Source of the DNA: Lysinibacillus sp. JNUCC-52
Lineage (GTDB): Bacteria; Bacillota; Bacilli; Bacillales_A; Planococcaceae
Reading direction: 5' to 3'
Length of the DNA stretch: 64,000 nt
NCBI RefSeq assembly: GCF_015999545.1
Contig: NZ_CP065546.1
Location: 496,001-560,000 of the forward strand
Part shown: positions 25,636 to 35,118 of the stretch, piece by piece
Layout: the number at the start of each line of letters is the position of its first letter
Numbering within the stretch: position 1 is the first letter of the stretch
Program-made: the position numbers and the translations under genes
Notes under the pieces: model-generated
Databases searched by the model: none
The model's input: only the letters and a program-made list of their open reading frames with translations
Told to the model about the DNA's origin: nothing

Positions 25636-25705
25636 TTATGCACTTTGGCGCTTTATAACGAGCCTTCACCGTACGTGCGACTTTCATCGCATACGGCGAT
25701 CCGTC
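25636..25705 (-). mobile_element. Remnant of a group II intron 3' end (domain V/VI-like)
   Basis: On the minus strand, CCGTATGCGATGAAAGTCGC and the following ACGTACGG fold as a group II intron domain V hairpin with a GAAA tetraloop. A short CGCC...GGCG hairpin after it could be domain VI. No reverse transcriptase ORF is nearby and the base of domain V is altered, so it is a fragment. It directly adjoins the truncated surface-protein frame. Confidence 0.7.
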
Positions 25706-25872
25706 AACAATAATTTTTAACTTATTTCCCCGTCAACATCTTAAATATATTTAGAATATAAATCAATAGTATTCTGACAAGGTAAAGAATTCTTAACCTT
25801 ACTCTAGAAGTCCAGTTTACTTACAATTAAATTTAAATGGATTATAGTTTTTAGGTTCAATTGAAATACTAT

Positions 25873-25899
25873 AGGGGTACAAATTAAATTTGTACCCCT
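25873..25899 (-). terminator. Hairpin terminator after ykuI-like gene
   Basis: AGGGGTACAAATT and AATTTGTACCCCT are perfect 13-base arms around one base, located 30 bases past the stop codon. Confidence 0.7.
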
Positions 25900-25928
25900 C
25901 ATACCTTGCTATATAAGCATGTATCACT

Positions 25929-27134
25929 CTATCGAAATATATTATGTTCATAGAGATAATCATAAGAAAGATCGACGAATAAGTATTCGTGTTCATTGAT
26001 GGCAATGGAAAACGTTCGCGTAATTTCCCCTGTTTCAATATCTCGATACAGTTCTGAAATTTCCCCATTTTGATCATTACGCATTTTAATAATCGTTTGT
26101 AGGAAATACGGCCGCCAGCTCCAATTTTTATTAATTGCATTTGGCTGTAGTTCCCATTTCCCTTCGTAACGCATGACGTTTGGTGTTAATTGGAAACCAT
26201 CCTCATTGCAAATATATAATCGGAATGAATAATGATCTAAAAGCTCTGCTAAATGCTCTAATTGTGAGATATTATCGCTAGAAGGTTTGATACGATGAAC
26301 AATTGCCTCTAGCTCCTCTCTTAATTTCTTTAACTCAAAATATTGTGCCTCAAGCATTTTCTTTTCCGAAGTAATAAATTGCTGACATTCTTCTTTAAAA
26401 CGTTCCTTTAATATATCTTTCTCTACAAATGTCCTTGCAGCATTAGCTAAATAAGAACCTTGATAGAAGCGTCCTCCATTTTTCCAAGCGAATTGCAATT
26501 GATATACTGTGCCAATTCCTTCAAACAATAGGTTTGCACCTATCTTATATGCCAAACTTCCAATTGCAGAAATCATATCGGATTGAGCAGACCATGAATC
26601 ATAATTTAAATCGCGTATATTTACCTTTAAAATTTGCGGTGATAATAATGCGATATGCTCTAAATGACTTTCAGCTCCTACTTCCTGTACAGCAATTTTC
26701 ACACCAAAAGTTGTGAAATAACGTAGTGCATGGTGTAATTTATTGATATCACCTAAAAACCGATGCTCGGAAACCACCAGTACGATGCGGTGTAGGTCTT
26801 CTTCATCTATATATTGTTGAATAATATTAAAGTGACTTTCACCGAAATCTTGCATTAACAAATTCGGGTTACTCGGAATATAAATATCAATGTCGGCTGC
26901 TATTGTATCTATTTGGGTTAGCGCTGCGTGTAAAATTTTATGTTCCATATCAATACGATATTCTTCTGGAATATCTTCATTATTAACAAAGTCCTTTAAG
27001 TTGATTTGCTGTCCTTCTATTTGTAACTGACCGGAAATTTCGTAGGCAATCACCGTATGCGCATCAGCGCTAAATATAGGTTGAAAATACCCATGTATTT
27101 GATCTAAATTAGTTAACACTTCAATTGCGTCCAT
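25929..27134 (-). CDS. ykuI: Degenerate EAL-domain protein with YkuI C-terminal domain
   Basis: The protein has 401 residues. The N-terminal EAL-type barrel (about 1-245) is followed by a helical linker (SEKKMLEAQYFELKKLREELEA) and a PAS-like C-terminal domain (about 285-401), the YkuI layout. The EAL signature is degenerate: YEISG replaces E-A-L, and other metal ligands are altered (LLFEGIG, FYQGSYLA). It may therefore bind c-di-GMP without cleaving it. The ATG at 27134 follows GGAGG in TGGAGGTTTCG. It is monocistronic. Confidence 0.88.
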   Translation of the reverse strand: MDAIEVLTNLDQIHGYFQPIFSADAHTVIAYEISGQLQIEGQQINLKDFVNNEDIPEEYRIDMEHKILHAALTQIDTIAADIDIYIPSNPNLLMQDFGESHFNIIQQYIDEEDLHRIVLVVSEHRFLGDINKLHHALRYFTTFGVKIAVQEVGAESHLEHIALLSPQILKVNIRDLNYDSWSAQSDMISAIGSLAYKIGANLLFEGIGTVYQLQFAWKNGGRFYQGSYLANAARTFVEKDILKERFKEECQQFITSEKKMLEAQYFELKKLREELEAIVHRIKPSSDNISQLEHLAELLDHYSFRLYICNEDGFQLTPNVMRYEGKWELQPNAINKNWSWRPYFLQTIIKMRNDQNGEISELYRDIETGEITRTFSIAINEHEYLFVDLSYDYLYEHNIFR

Positions 27135-27290
27135 TGTCGAAACCTCCATACTTGAATAATTTATTATTATTCAAAAATAACATTACATCTACAGTTCATT
27201 TTATGAAAAAGCTCTCTGACTGTATAATAGTGTGTTTATAGGAATTTCGCAACTTCACCTGCATATTTTTTTGGCTAAATGCCAATCACT

Positions 27291-28187
27291 TTATATGGTC
27301 ACTAATTCTTTTTCTCGCTGTTTTGGTACGACAAGTTCTGGCAGACGCACCCAGCTTAATCCTAGTGTACCCTCTCCTGCATGCACACCAACACAAGCAC
27401 TTAATGGCAGAACTTGAAAAGTAATAAGAGGATAAGCTTTCTCTAAAGCTGATTTCCAACTAATTGCGCCTTCTTCATTATTGCAGTGGATAACTGCTAC
27501 TTCTGGGATAATACTTGATTCTAAATCCTTACTTAGAAGGGTTTCCACATATGCTTTTGCCTTTGTTGCTGCACGTACTTTTTCTTTCATAACAACTTTT
27601 CCATTTTCAAAGGAAATCACGACTTTTATATTTAAAAGATGGCTCAAAAACGCCTGTGTTCCTGAAACGCGACCACTTTTATGCAATTGTGATAAGCTTG
27701 CCGGGATAAAAGATAGCTCACTATGATCAGCTAGTTCATTAATCTTTTCAACGATTTGATCTGGTTCGAAACCATCACGTTCTAATTGCTGACCTAGTTC
27801 AATCATTTTCATCATTGGAAATGAGCCGATTTTTGAATCGACTGGATAGACGTCAAATTGTGCTTGTTGTGCTGCTGTGAAAGCGCTTAAATAAGTGCCC
27901 GACAAATGTTGCGAAGTATGAATAGCAATAGCACAGGCATAGCCCTGCTGCTTTAACGATTTATATAACGCTACCACTTCACCAATGGCAGGTTGTGATG
28001 TCTTTGGATGTGTTTTAGTCGTTCGAAGTTTGTCATAAAATTCATCATGTGTCATATCAACAGTTTCTCGTAATACCCCTTCATCAAAAACAATATTAAG
28101 TGGTAAAACGTGAATTTGATTGTCCTGTATGAATTTTTCATCTAACAATGCTGCTGTATCTGTAACCCATGCTATTTTCTTATTCAT
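27291..28187 (-). CDS. DegV family fatty acid-binding protein
   Basis: The 298-residue protein begins KKIAWVTDTAALLDEKFI. It carries the TSQPAIGEV segment, HTSQHLSGTY and VHAGEGTLGLSWV near the end, all typical of DegV proteins, which bind fatty acids and can present them to fatty acid kinase FakA. GAGGAGC precedes the ATG. The gene stands alone between ykuI and the zinc-ribbon/SPFH pair. Confidence 0.93.
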   Translation of the reverse strand: MNKKIAWVTDTAALLDEKFIQDNQIHVLPLNIVFDEGVLRETVDMTHDEFYDKLRTTKTHPKTSQPAIGEVVALYKSLKQQGYACAIAIHTSQHLSGTYLSAFTAAQQAQFDVYPVDSKIGSFPMMKMIELGQQLERDGFEPDQIVEKINELADHSELSFIPASLSQLHKSGRVSGTQAFLSHLLNIKVVISFENGKVVMKEKVRAATKAKAYVETLLSKDLESSIIPEVAVIHCNNEEGAISWKSALEKAYPLITFQVLPLSACVGVHAGEGTLGLSWVRLPELVVPKQREKELVTI

Positions 28188-28338
28188 TAAATGCTGTGCT
28201 CCTCGTCTATTGTAAAATATTATTATCCTTATAGCTTATGCAACTATACATAGACAGAACCGTGATGAATAGTGACATTTATCATAATCAGAAAATTTAT
28301 TTACATCGTTCGACATCATTCCGACAATATTCGCAATA

Positions 28339-28395
28339 AAAAAACAGCATTCCAAAAGCATGAAGAGTGAGCACACTTTTAGAATACTGCTATTT
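28339..28395 (-). terminator. Intrinsic terminator after the zinc-ribbon gene
   Basis: On the minus strand AGCAGTATTCTAAAAG pairs imperfectly with CTTTTGGAATGCTGT and is followed by T7. Confidence 0.8.
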
Positions 28396-28396
28396 G

Positions 28397-29506
28397 TTAA
28401 GATTCATTCATAAAGAAATATAAAATTACAGCTAATACCATCAATGATAAAAGTACTGCAATCGTAACCCGTAGTGGTGAAATCGGTGCATTTCCTCCGA
28501 CACGACCTGTTTGACCATTCACCATGAATCTAAAAATTTTATCTTTATATCGGAAAGAAGAAAGCCAAATTGGCAACATTAAATATTTATATGTAATGTC
28601 ATCATGTGTTGTAGAGAAGCGCACATTGGAAACAACATCTGCAAACTTTTCTAGACGAATTTTTGAAGTGATTTGTGCCTGTAAGTGATTATGAATTTCT
28701 CTCTTTGCTTGACTCCAACCATCCTGTAATCCAATGCTATATCGTTCTGATAGAAAACCTGCCACATATTCTGGCTTATAGGATTTATTATTTAGTAAGT
28801 TAAAGGGTTCAATTTTACGCATCATTTGACGATCATAACGAGTCGTTGCACTAATTAAATGATCATCAATAAACTCCTGGTAAAAACCACTTGTAGAATA
28901 CCAATCTGTTACAGTCTTTTGATTGCCATCTTTGTCAGTAACCGTACGATGTTTGCCATAGCTTGCTGAGTAACGAGAGCTTGTTTTAGTATCAAATGTC
29001 CAATAAGGTAGATACACACCTTTAAATGAATCTGGCTTTGCACTTATTTTAGCTGCTTTCGGCGTAAACCATCTTCCTTTAATCCATTTTTGAAAATTTT
29101 CGCCCGCTTGTTTGTCTGTTATTTCGAAAGCACAGACGCCATTAGGTGCAAGTGTGTTTTCAGCACTTGCTTCCATTACTTGATTGGAACCGCAATACGG
29201 ACAGCTATCCGCCACTTGTAATGCATCGTAAATTGTTTCTGCTGCACAAGCTTTACAAATAACGGTTTTTTTCTCTACGCCCCAGTTAAAGTTCCCTCGT
29301 TCCTCAGCTTTAGCAAAATCCATTTCCTGCGCCACTTTTTCTTGTTCCATTTCAGGTGTCGCAATCTCTGTTTCAAAGCCACAGTAAGGACAAGTTAACT
29401 TGCCCGTAGATGGGTTAAATTCAATTGATGCACTGCATGATGGACATTCAGCATCGAATTCTAGCTTTGCCTCTTTGACGTTTTCCGCTTCTTGCGTCGT
29501 CATCAT
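28397..29506 (-). CDS. TFIIB-type zinc-ribbon membrane protein (YdjG-like)
   Basis: The protein has 369 residues. Two zinc ribbons come first (CPSCSASIEF...CPYCGFET at about 19-45 and CKACAAE...CPYCGSNQ at about 82-108). A long central domain follows with KGVYLPYWTFDT and repeated Tyr/Trp-rich strands, then a C-terminal membrane helix (about 345-365). It sits 11 bases behind the SPFH gene and shares its operon, like ydjG/ydjI in the Bacillus pspA operon. The pair is linked to membrane-stress functions; no PspA gene is present here. Confidence 0.82.
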   Translation of the reverse strand: MMTTQEAENVKEAKLEFDAECPSCSASIEFNPSTGKLTCPYCGFETEIATPEMEQEKVAQEMDFAKAEERGNFNWGVEKKTVICKACAAETIYDALQVADSCPYCGSNQVMEASAENTLAPNGVCAFEITDKQAGENFQKWIKGRWFTPKAAKISAKPDSFKGVYLPYWTFDTKTSSRYSASYGKHRTVTDKDGNQKTVTDWYSTSGFYQEFIDDHLISATTRYDRQMMRKIEPFNLLNNKSYKPEYVAGFLSERYSIGLQDGWSQAKREIHNHLQAQITSKIRLEKFADVVSNVRFSTTHDDITYKYLMLPIWLSSFRYKDKIFRFMVNGQTGRVGGNAPISPLRVTIAVLLSLMVLAVILYFFMNES

Positions 29507-29517
29507 CAGTCATCTCC

Positions 29518-30837
29518 TTACTTCATATCATTATCATCAAAAATATCGCCACATTCAGGACAAAATTTTGGAGGAGTTGCAGGGTTTTCTGGTTCCCAAC
29601 CACATTTATCACATGCATATTGCAATGCTCCTGTTGGTTTTTTTGCTCCACATTCACTACAGAATTTTCCTTTATTGCTCATGCCACAAGCACATGTCCA
29701 GCCCACTTCTACGGGCTTTGATGTTCCACAATTTGAACAAAATTTACTTGTATTGTCTTGCCCACATGTACATGTCCAAGCATTTGATGGACTTGCTTGT
29801 ACATTTGTAGTTGCTTGTGTCTGCTTATTTTGCTCACTCATTTGAAATAGCTGACTTGCATTGACGCCACCTGATTGTGTTGCCATGTTCATGCCCATGA
29901 ACCCTGCCATCGCTCCACCATCGTTGTGTGCAGCTGCTATCATTGCTTCAGCCTGTGCTCCTGTTAAATGAGCCGCGGCCATACCTGGATCACGCATGAC
30001 TGCATTACGCTGTAGTTGTTTAATCATCGCTTCATCTTCTTCAGATGCTTTTAATGAACTAATTCCAAAAGATACGACTGCTAAACCGCGTGTTGCTAGC
30101 CATTTTTCTGATAGCACTTTGTTAAGGGCATCGGCTAGAGCCACTGTATGTGCAGGTATTTCACTATAACGTACGCCACTTGCAGAAATATGAGCAAATG
30201 CTGGTTGTAGGGCGGTCATAAGCTCTGTCTTCAATTGACTATCAATTGAATCACGAGTATATTCGCTCTCCACATTACCACAGACATTTGTATAAAATAA
30301 TAATGGGTCTACTATTTTATAGGAATACTCGCCATGACAACGAATGGCAATATCAATATCTAGACCGATATTGCGATCAATGACACGGAAAGGAATCGGT
30401 GCAGGTGTTCCGTACTTATTACCAACGATTTCTTTCTTATTAAAATAATACACACGCTGATCTTTTCCTGGCTCGCCACCAAATGTGAAACGCTTTCCAA
30501 TTTGCTTGAATGTCTCTGTGATATTTGATGAAAGGTCATCGCCATACATAATAGTTGGCTCAGTAGATGTGTCATAAACATACTCGCCAGATTCGGAAGA
30601 AAACTCCACCACTTTGCCCTGCTCAACAATCATCATACATTGACCTTCATTGATTGCAATGATAGAACCATTACTTATAATATTGCTTTGTCCTTTATTT
30701 GAGCCACGTTTAGATGTGCGTTTTACACCTTTAGTAACAAGAACATCTGCTGATAAAGACTCACAGTAGAAATATTCTCGCCATTGATCTTCTAATACAC
30801 CTGTTAAGGCACCAATACCTGCTTTTAATAAACCCAT
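29518..30837 (-). CDS. SPFH-domain protein with C-terminal zinc ribbons (YdjI-like)
   Basis: The protein has 439 residues. MGLLKAGIGALTGVLEDQWREYF opens the 'virion core protein' SPFH family. The SPFH/band-7 body spans about 40-290. An Ala/Met-rich part follows, with three Cys4 zinc ribbons near the end (WTCTCGQDNTSKFCSNCG, WTCACGMSNKGKFCSECG, CDKCGWEP...FCPECG). The ATG at 30837 follows AAAGGTGG; the GTG start falls inside it. It probably scaffolds the zinc-ribbon membrane partner encoded next. The phage-like family name is historical; nothing else marks this pair as viral. Confidence 0.85.
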   Translation of the reverse strand: MGLLKAGIGALTGVLEDQWREYFYCESLSADVLVTKGVKRTSKRGSNKGQSNIISNGSIIAINEGQCMMIVEQGKVVEFSSESGEYVYDTSTEPTIMYGDDLSSNITETFKQIGKRFTFGGEPGKDQRVYYFNKKEIVGNKYGTPAPIPFRVIDRNIGLDIDIAIRCHGEYSYKIVDPLLFYTNVCGNVESEYTRDSIDSQLKTELMTALQPAFAHISASGVRYSEIPAHTVALADALNKVLSEKWLATRGLAVVSFGISSLKASEEDEAMIKQLQRNAVMRDPGMAAAHLTGAQAEAMIAAAHNDGGAMAGFMGMNMATQSGGVNASQLFQMSEQNKQTQATTNVQASPSNAWTCTCGQDNTSKFCSNCGTSKPVEVGWTCACGMSNKGKFCSECGAKKPTGALQYACDKCGWEPENPATPPKFCPECGDIFDDNDMK

Positions 30838-30987
30838 TTCATTTCCCACCTTTAATTAAATACTTCAAACTATTTTATCATTAAAATTATTGAACTCACT
30901 ATTGTATTACGCAGGAAAGGACAATTTGTTTCAAAATTTTTGCTTTAGCATGGAAAGACCTCTATAACAGGCTGCTAGTAAAACTAA

Positions 30988-31713
30988 TTATTTCCCTACT
31001 GAAAAACCGTCAAAATATTTTCCTCCGAATGGCTCAAGTACATTGTTCACTAATTGGATAATGTGTTGTTTATTGCCTGTTTTATAAAATATATCGAATG
31101 CCTGAATAAAATGAAGTGTGAATGCCTCATCATGTTGTAGTAATGCACGTACTACCCATTTCGAATGACCGATCCATTGGCGGTTTGTTCTTAATACAAA
31201 TTCGCTTACTAATTCAGCAAGAGCATTCGCAATAAATAATTCTTCTGCTTTATTGGAACAACCTATAAAATCATCTAGTGCATCGGTGATAAAATATTGC
31301 TTTATTTTAACTGTTTGTTCAGTCCATTCTTCTGGGCCTTTATCTAAAAGTAGTTTCGCTTCATTTTTAATGCCATCGAGAATACCGTTATCTTTTAAAA
31401 CGATACCTTCTGAAACCATTCTTGGCATGGATGGTCTTGCTCTTTTATAATCTTCGTGAAAATACTGCTTATAAGATGTTAAATTATGTACAAACACTTC
31501 TATAGCCCAACCGAACGCTACTATAGATTCTCGATAAGAGGCCATTCGAGTATGATCAAAGACAACAATATCTAAGTCAGATGTTTCTGTTGCTTCGCCT
31601 CGAACGACACTTCCAGCTAATAACGCCCCATCGCAATGTGGGAAATATTGTGCAATAAACTGCTGCGCTGCCTCGATTGCATTGCCCTTTTTTAAATCAT
31701 TCACTTTTACCAC
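30988..31713 (-). CDS. Nucleotidyltransferase-domain protein
   Basis: The protein has 241 residues. ALLAGSVVRGEATETSDLDIVVF (about 35-57) is the GSxxRGxxxxxSDxD motif of the MNT/Pol-beta superfamily. A helical C-terminal half follows, with WTEQTVKIKQYFITDALDD. The layout resembles aminoglycoside nucleotidyltransferase-like proteins, but the substrate is not evident. No HEPN partner lies next to it, so a MNT-HEPN toxin-antitoxin pair is unlikely. Confidence 0.82.
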   Translation of the reverse strand: MVKVNDLKKGNAIEAAQQFIAQYFPHCDGALLAGSVVRGEATETSDLDIVVFDHTRMASYRESIVAFGWAIEVFVHNLTSYKQYFHEDYKRARPSMPRMVSEGIVLKDNGILDGIKNEAKLLLDKGPEEWTEQTVKIKQYFITDALDDFIGCSNKAEELFIANALAELVSEFVLRTNRQWIGHSKWVVRALLQHDEAFTLHFIQAFDIFYKTGNKQHIIQLVNNVLEPFGGKYFDGFSVGK

Positions 31714-31915
31714 CTCAGCTTATTAAATGCTATACGAAACATTCTACATTTAAGATCATATTCCTTTAAAAAAGGCCAAACTAATAATTACCTCTTCTTT
31801 AGAATAATATTGTAATTAATAACAAATTGTTTAAATGATGTATAATAAAGATGGAACCTATTTAGCCTAAAGTTACTGTGGTATGGTTAATTTTCCAACG
31901 GGAAGGAGCTATAAC

Positions 31916-32698
31916 ATGAAGCAACAAGAAATTTTAACGATTACGAATTTGACAAAGAGTTATGGTAGTAAGGAAATATTAAAAGGAATCGACTTACGTG
32001 TTTCAAGAGGAGAAATTATTGGTTATATTGGTCCAAACGGTGCTGGTAAAAGTACTACTGTTAAAATTATTTTAGGAATCGAAGGCGAATATGCTGGAGA
32101 AATTAAGCTATTTGGAGAAGATATAAGGCAAAATAATATTGAATATAAACGTAATGTTGGTTATGTACCAGAAATAGCCGATGTTTATGATAATTTAACT
32201 GGTTATGAATATTTGACGTTTATCGGCCAGCTTTATGGATTAAATTTTGATTTCGCTGCCGCAAAATCAAAAACGCTAATGGAATTGTTTGGTGTTGGAG
32301 AAGCCTATCATGCTAGAATATCCTCTTATTCAAAAGGCATGAGACAGAAGCTATTAATTATCGCTAGCCTTATACATAATCCCGATTTACTGTTCTTGGA
32401 TGAACCTATTAATGGCTTGGATGCGAATAGTGTCATGATCTTTAAGGAGATTTTAACGCAACTAGCAGGCCAAGGTAAAACAATATTTTATTCCTCTCAT
32501 ATCATGGATGTTGTCGAAAAAATTAGTAGTCGCATCATTTTATTGAATGATGGCAAAATCGCTGCAGACGGAACATTTGCCCAACTACAAACCGCTAATA
32601 CAGCAGGAACTTTAGAAGGGATTTTTAATCAGCTTACAGGTTTCCATAATCATAAGGAAATTGGTGAACAATTCGTATCGGTAGTTCAGGAGGTGTAG
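31916..32698 (+). CDS. ABC transporter ATP-binding protein
   Basis: The protein has 260 residues. Walker A GPNGAGKST (about 39-47), the signature SYSKGMRQK (about 135) and Walker B LLFLDEP (about 155-161) with the H-loop SSHIMD form one complete ABC domain of the CcmA/NatA exporter type. ATG 31916 follows GGGAAGGAG; the longer frame upstream lacks a site. Its stop is 2 bases before the permease ATG, so both make one exporter. Confidence 0.95.
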   Translation: MKQQEILTITNLTKSYGSKEILKGIDLRVSRGEIIGYIGPNGAGKSTTVKIILGIEGEYAGEIKLFGEDIRQNNIEYKRNVGYVPEIADVYDNLTGYEYLTFIGQLYGLNFDFAAAKSKTLMELFGVGEAYHARISSYSKGMRQKLLIIASLIHNPDLLFLDEPINGLDANSVMIFKEILTQLAGQGKTIFYSSHIMDVVEKISSRIILLNDGKIAADGTFAQLQTANTAGTLEGIFNQLTGFHNHKEIGEQFVSVVQEV

Positions 32699-32700
32699 AT

Positions 32701-34323
32701 ATGAAAGATTTCAAAATCCTGCAACTGCTTGATAAATTGCATTTTATTTTTCGTAAAATGGGTATTGATTATCAGATGATGAGGCAAATCCTCCATATTA
32801 AATTAACAATGGATGAACGAAAAGTACCAACTATTTTCAACCAAAACAAAAAAGATCAGAAAAATAGTTACATCAAGTCTTTATGGATTTATGCACTATA
32901 CGGTCTTGTTTTAATTCCATTTATCGTCTTTGGCCAAAACTATCATTTTCAGATGAGCATTGCTTTTGGCATGATTATTTTTATTATTATGACAACATTA
33001 ATTTCAGACTTTTCTTCTGTATTGCTGGATGTACGTGATCGAAGCATCCTCTCAACGAAGCCTATCACCGCTAAAACAGTGAACGCCGCCAAATGTATGC
33101 ATATACTCATCTATTTAACGTATTTAACAATTGCCTTAACAGCGATTCCGCTTGTAGTCGGCCTATTTACACAAGGAATAGTATTCTTTCTATTAACTGT
33201 GCTAGAACTTATTTTCATTAATATTTTCATTGTCGTTTTAACATCGATTTTATATATTGTAATTTTAAGATTTTTTGATGGAGAAAAACTAAAGGATATC
33301 ATCAATTATGTACAAATCGGTTTATCGTTAGTATTAATGATTGGATATCAAGTGCTAATTAGATCCTTTGAATTTGTCGATTTTAATATTGTCGTAACGT
33401 TTAATTGGTGGAGTATTTTCATCATTCCGATGTGGTTTGCTGCACCGTATGAGCTAATTCTTAATGGGAATCACTCATTATTTACTATTGTAGGCACAAT
33501 TTTCTCTGTCATTATACCACTCATATCAATATGGCTGTATATAAAGCTAATCCCAACATTTGAACGGAATCTACAAAAGTTATTAGGAACAAGCAAAGCA
33601 AAAAAAGAAAAGAAAAGTCGCCTAAAAGATTATTTATTAACAATCATTTGCCGAACAACGGAGGAAAGAGCCTTTTACCGCTTCGCCTCCCTTATGATGA
33701 AACAAGAGCGAGAATTTAAATTGAAGGTCTACCCATCTTTAGGCTTTTCTTTCGTCATTCCTTTTATTTTTATATTTAATGTAATTCGTTCAGAAGATGC
33801 TGATTTTTCTGTCAGTATAAGTTATTTAAATATTTATTTTAGTATGCTAATTATCCCGTCAGCTGTGATTATGCTAGGCCATTCAGCAAAATTTAAAGCA
33901 GCGTGGATATATAAAGTCTTCCCAATTAAAGACTATACAGACTTACAAAAAGGTAGTCTAAAAGCTTTTCTACTAAAGTTATATATTCCATTGTATATTG
34001 TCCTCAGCATAGTATTTTGCTTTATTTATGGTTTGCGAATCATTCCAGATTTAATGACTGTTTTAGTAGCAAGCTGCTTATATACAATAATTTGTTATGT
34101 AGGCTTTGGAAGCAAGATTCCTTTTACGAAGCCCATTGATGAAATCGGTGATGGTCAGAGCTGGAAATCCCTAGTATTATTTATTCCATTAGCTATACTA
34201 GCGGGGCTACACTATTTCATGGCTACACGCATACACTATGGCACAATTATTTATTTAATTTTACTTCTTATCACGAATTATATTTCTTGGAAGCTTATAT
34301 TTAAACGCTCAAAGTATCAGTAA
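32701..34323 (+). CDS. ABC transporter permease
   Basis: The 540-residue protein has about ten hydrophobic helices in two blocks (about 60-290 and 355-530). They are separated by a basic cytoplasmic segment (GTSKAKKEKKSRLKD). Translational coupling to the ATPase implies a homodimeric permease for a two-gene exporter. Substrate unknown; no bacteriocin, regulator or kinase gene adjoins. A terminator follows. Confidence 0.88.
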   Translation: MKDFKILQLLDKLHFIFRKMGIDYQMMRQILHIKLTMDERKVPTIFNQNKKDQKNSYIKSLWIYALYGLVLIPFIVFGQNYHFQMSIAFGMIIFIIMTTLISDFSSVLLDVRDRSILSTKPITAKTVNAAKCMHILIYLTYLTIALTAIPLVVGLFTQGIVFFLLTVLELIFINIFIVVLTSILYIVILRFFDGEKLKDIINYVQIGLSLVLMIGYQVLIRSFEFVDFNIVVTFNWWSIFIIPMWFAAPYELILNGNHSLFTIVGTIFSVIIPLISIWLYIKLIPTFERNLQKLLGTSKAKKEKKSRLKDYLLTIICRTTEERAFYRFASLMMKQEREFKLKVYPSLGFSFVIPFIFIFNVIRSEDADFSVSISYLNIYFSMLIIPSAVIMLGHSAKFKAAWIYKVFPIKDYTDLQKGSLKAFLLKLYIPLYIVLSIVFCFIYGLRIIPDLMTVLVASCLYTIICYVGFGSKIPFTKPIDEIGDGQSWKSLVLFIPLAILAGLHYFMATRIHYGTIIYLILLLITNYISWKLIFKRSKYQ

Positions 34324-34365
34324 AGAGTACTTCCAATACGCAATATTGTATTCCTAAATAATAAA

Positions 34366-34405
34366 ACCCCCTTGCATGTTTCCACTAATGCAAGCGGGTA
34401 TTTTA
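34366..34405 (+). terminator. Intrinsic terminator after the ABC operon
   Basis: CCCCCTTGCAT pairs with ATGCAAGCGGG around a 10-base loop, followed by TATTTT. Confidence 0.8.
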
Positions 34406-34448
34406 AATGTAGTAGTATCCTTTTAAAATAGTCCTTTGTTATGCTACT

Positions 34449-34916
34449 TTACAACTCATAACTCATTACGATTAATTCCCCTTTTATCCCCATCACTCTT
34501 TCACCTTTATCGATATAACCACACTTCTTGTAAAGTCCTTGTGCAGCTTCATTCTTTACATTTACTGCTAATACAATTTCATTTATTCCACTAAAGTGCT
34601 CTTTCACAAACTCAGGTAATAGCATTAAAGCCTTTTTGGCATAACCTTTCCCTTGATGACGATTATCTGTTGAAAAAGCTCTTATTAAAATCGCATTTTC
34701 ATTATTAGAATATGGCTTTACACCCTCATTTCGATGTAAGACAAAGAAAACAACAAGCTTTCCTTCATCAATTGCTAAAATTGAATGACGATTGGCATCC
34801 GCTTTCGCAAGTTCAAGACATTCCTGTGGTGTTCCCGTAAATTTAAGTTGTTCTTCAGTTAATTGATACTGTTCAATTAATTGCATAAAGTTGTCTTCAA
34901 ATATGTATAATTGCAT
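34449..34916 (-). CDS. GNAT family N-acetyltransferase
   Basis: The protein has 155 residues. Acetyl-CoA loop RHQGKGYAKKAL (about 77-88) and the terminal NVKNEAAQGLYKKCGYIDKGE (about 119-139) are classic GNAT motifs. GAGGGGGAG precedes the ATG. It transfers an acetyl group to an unknown amine. Monocistronic. Confidence 0.92.
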   Translation of the reverse strand: MQLYIFEDNFMQLIEQYQLTEEQLKFTGTPQECLELAKADANRHSILAIDEGKLVVFFVLHRNEGVKPYSNNENAILIRAFSTDNRHQGKGYAKKALMLLPEFVKEHFSGINEIVLAVNVKNEAAQGLYKKCGYIDKGERVMGIKGELIVMSYEL

Positions 34917-35046
34917 AGTTTCTCCCCCTCAGCTAGAACGTTTGTTCTAATTGTATCAATGTTATAGGTAACATTCAAGATAATTATGGTACAGAAACCA
35001 ATTTCCTGTGCCATCTATTTAGAAGAAATTAGTTTTGCAACTAACA

Positions 35047-35082
35047 AAAGACAGCACCAGTTGTTCTGATACTGCCTTTTGT
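35047..35082 (-). terminator. Intrinsic terminator after the thioesterase gene
   Basis: AAAAGACAGCACCAG pairs imperfectly with CTGATACTGCCTTTT, with T-rich flanks on both strands. Confidence 0.7.
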
Positions 35083-35118
35083 AAATGATATTTTTATTAA
35101 ATGTTTATACGTACGCTT

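Noticed and set aside
28397-30837. SPFH 'virion core protein' pair as a viral remnant
   Set aside because: The name is historical; homologues are chromosomal stress proteins and no phage genes adjoin.
30988-31713. MNT nucleotidyltransferase as a toxin-antitoxin partner
   Set aside because: No HEPN gene lies next to it and the protein is longer than typical MNT antitoxins.
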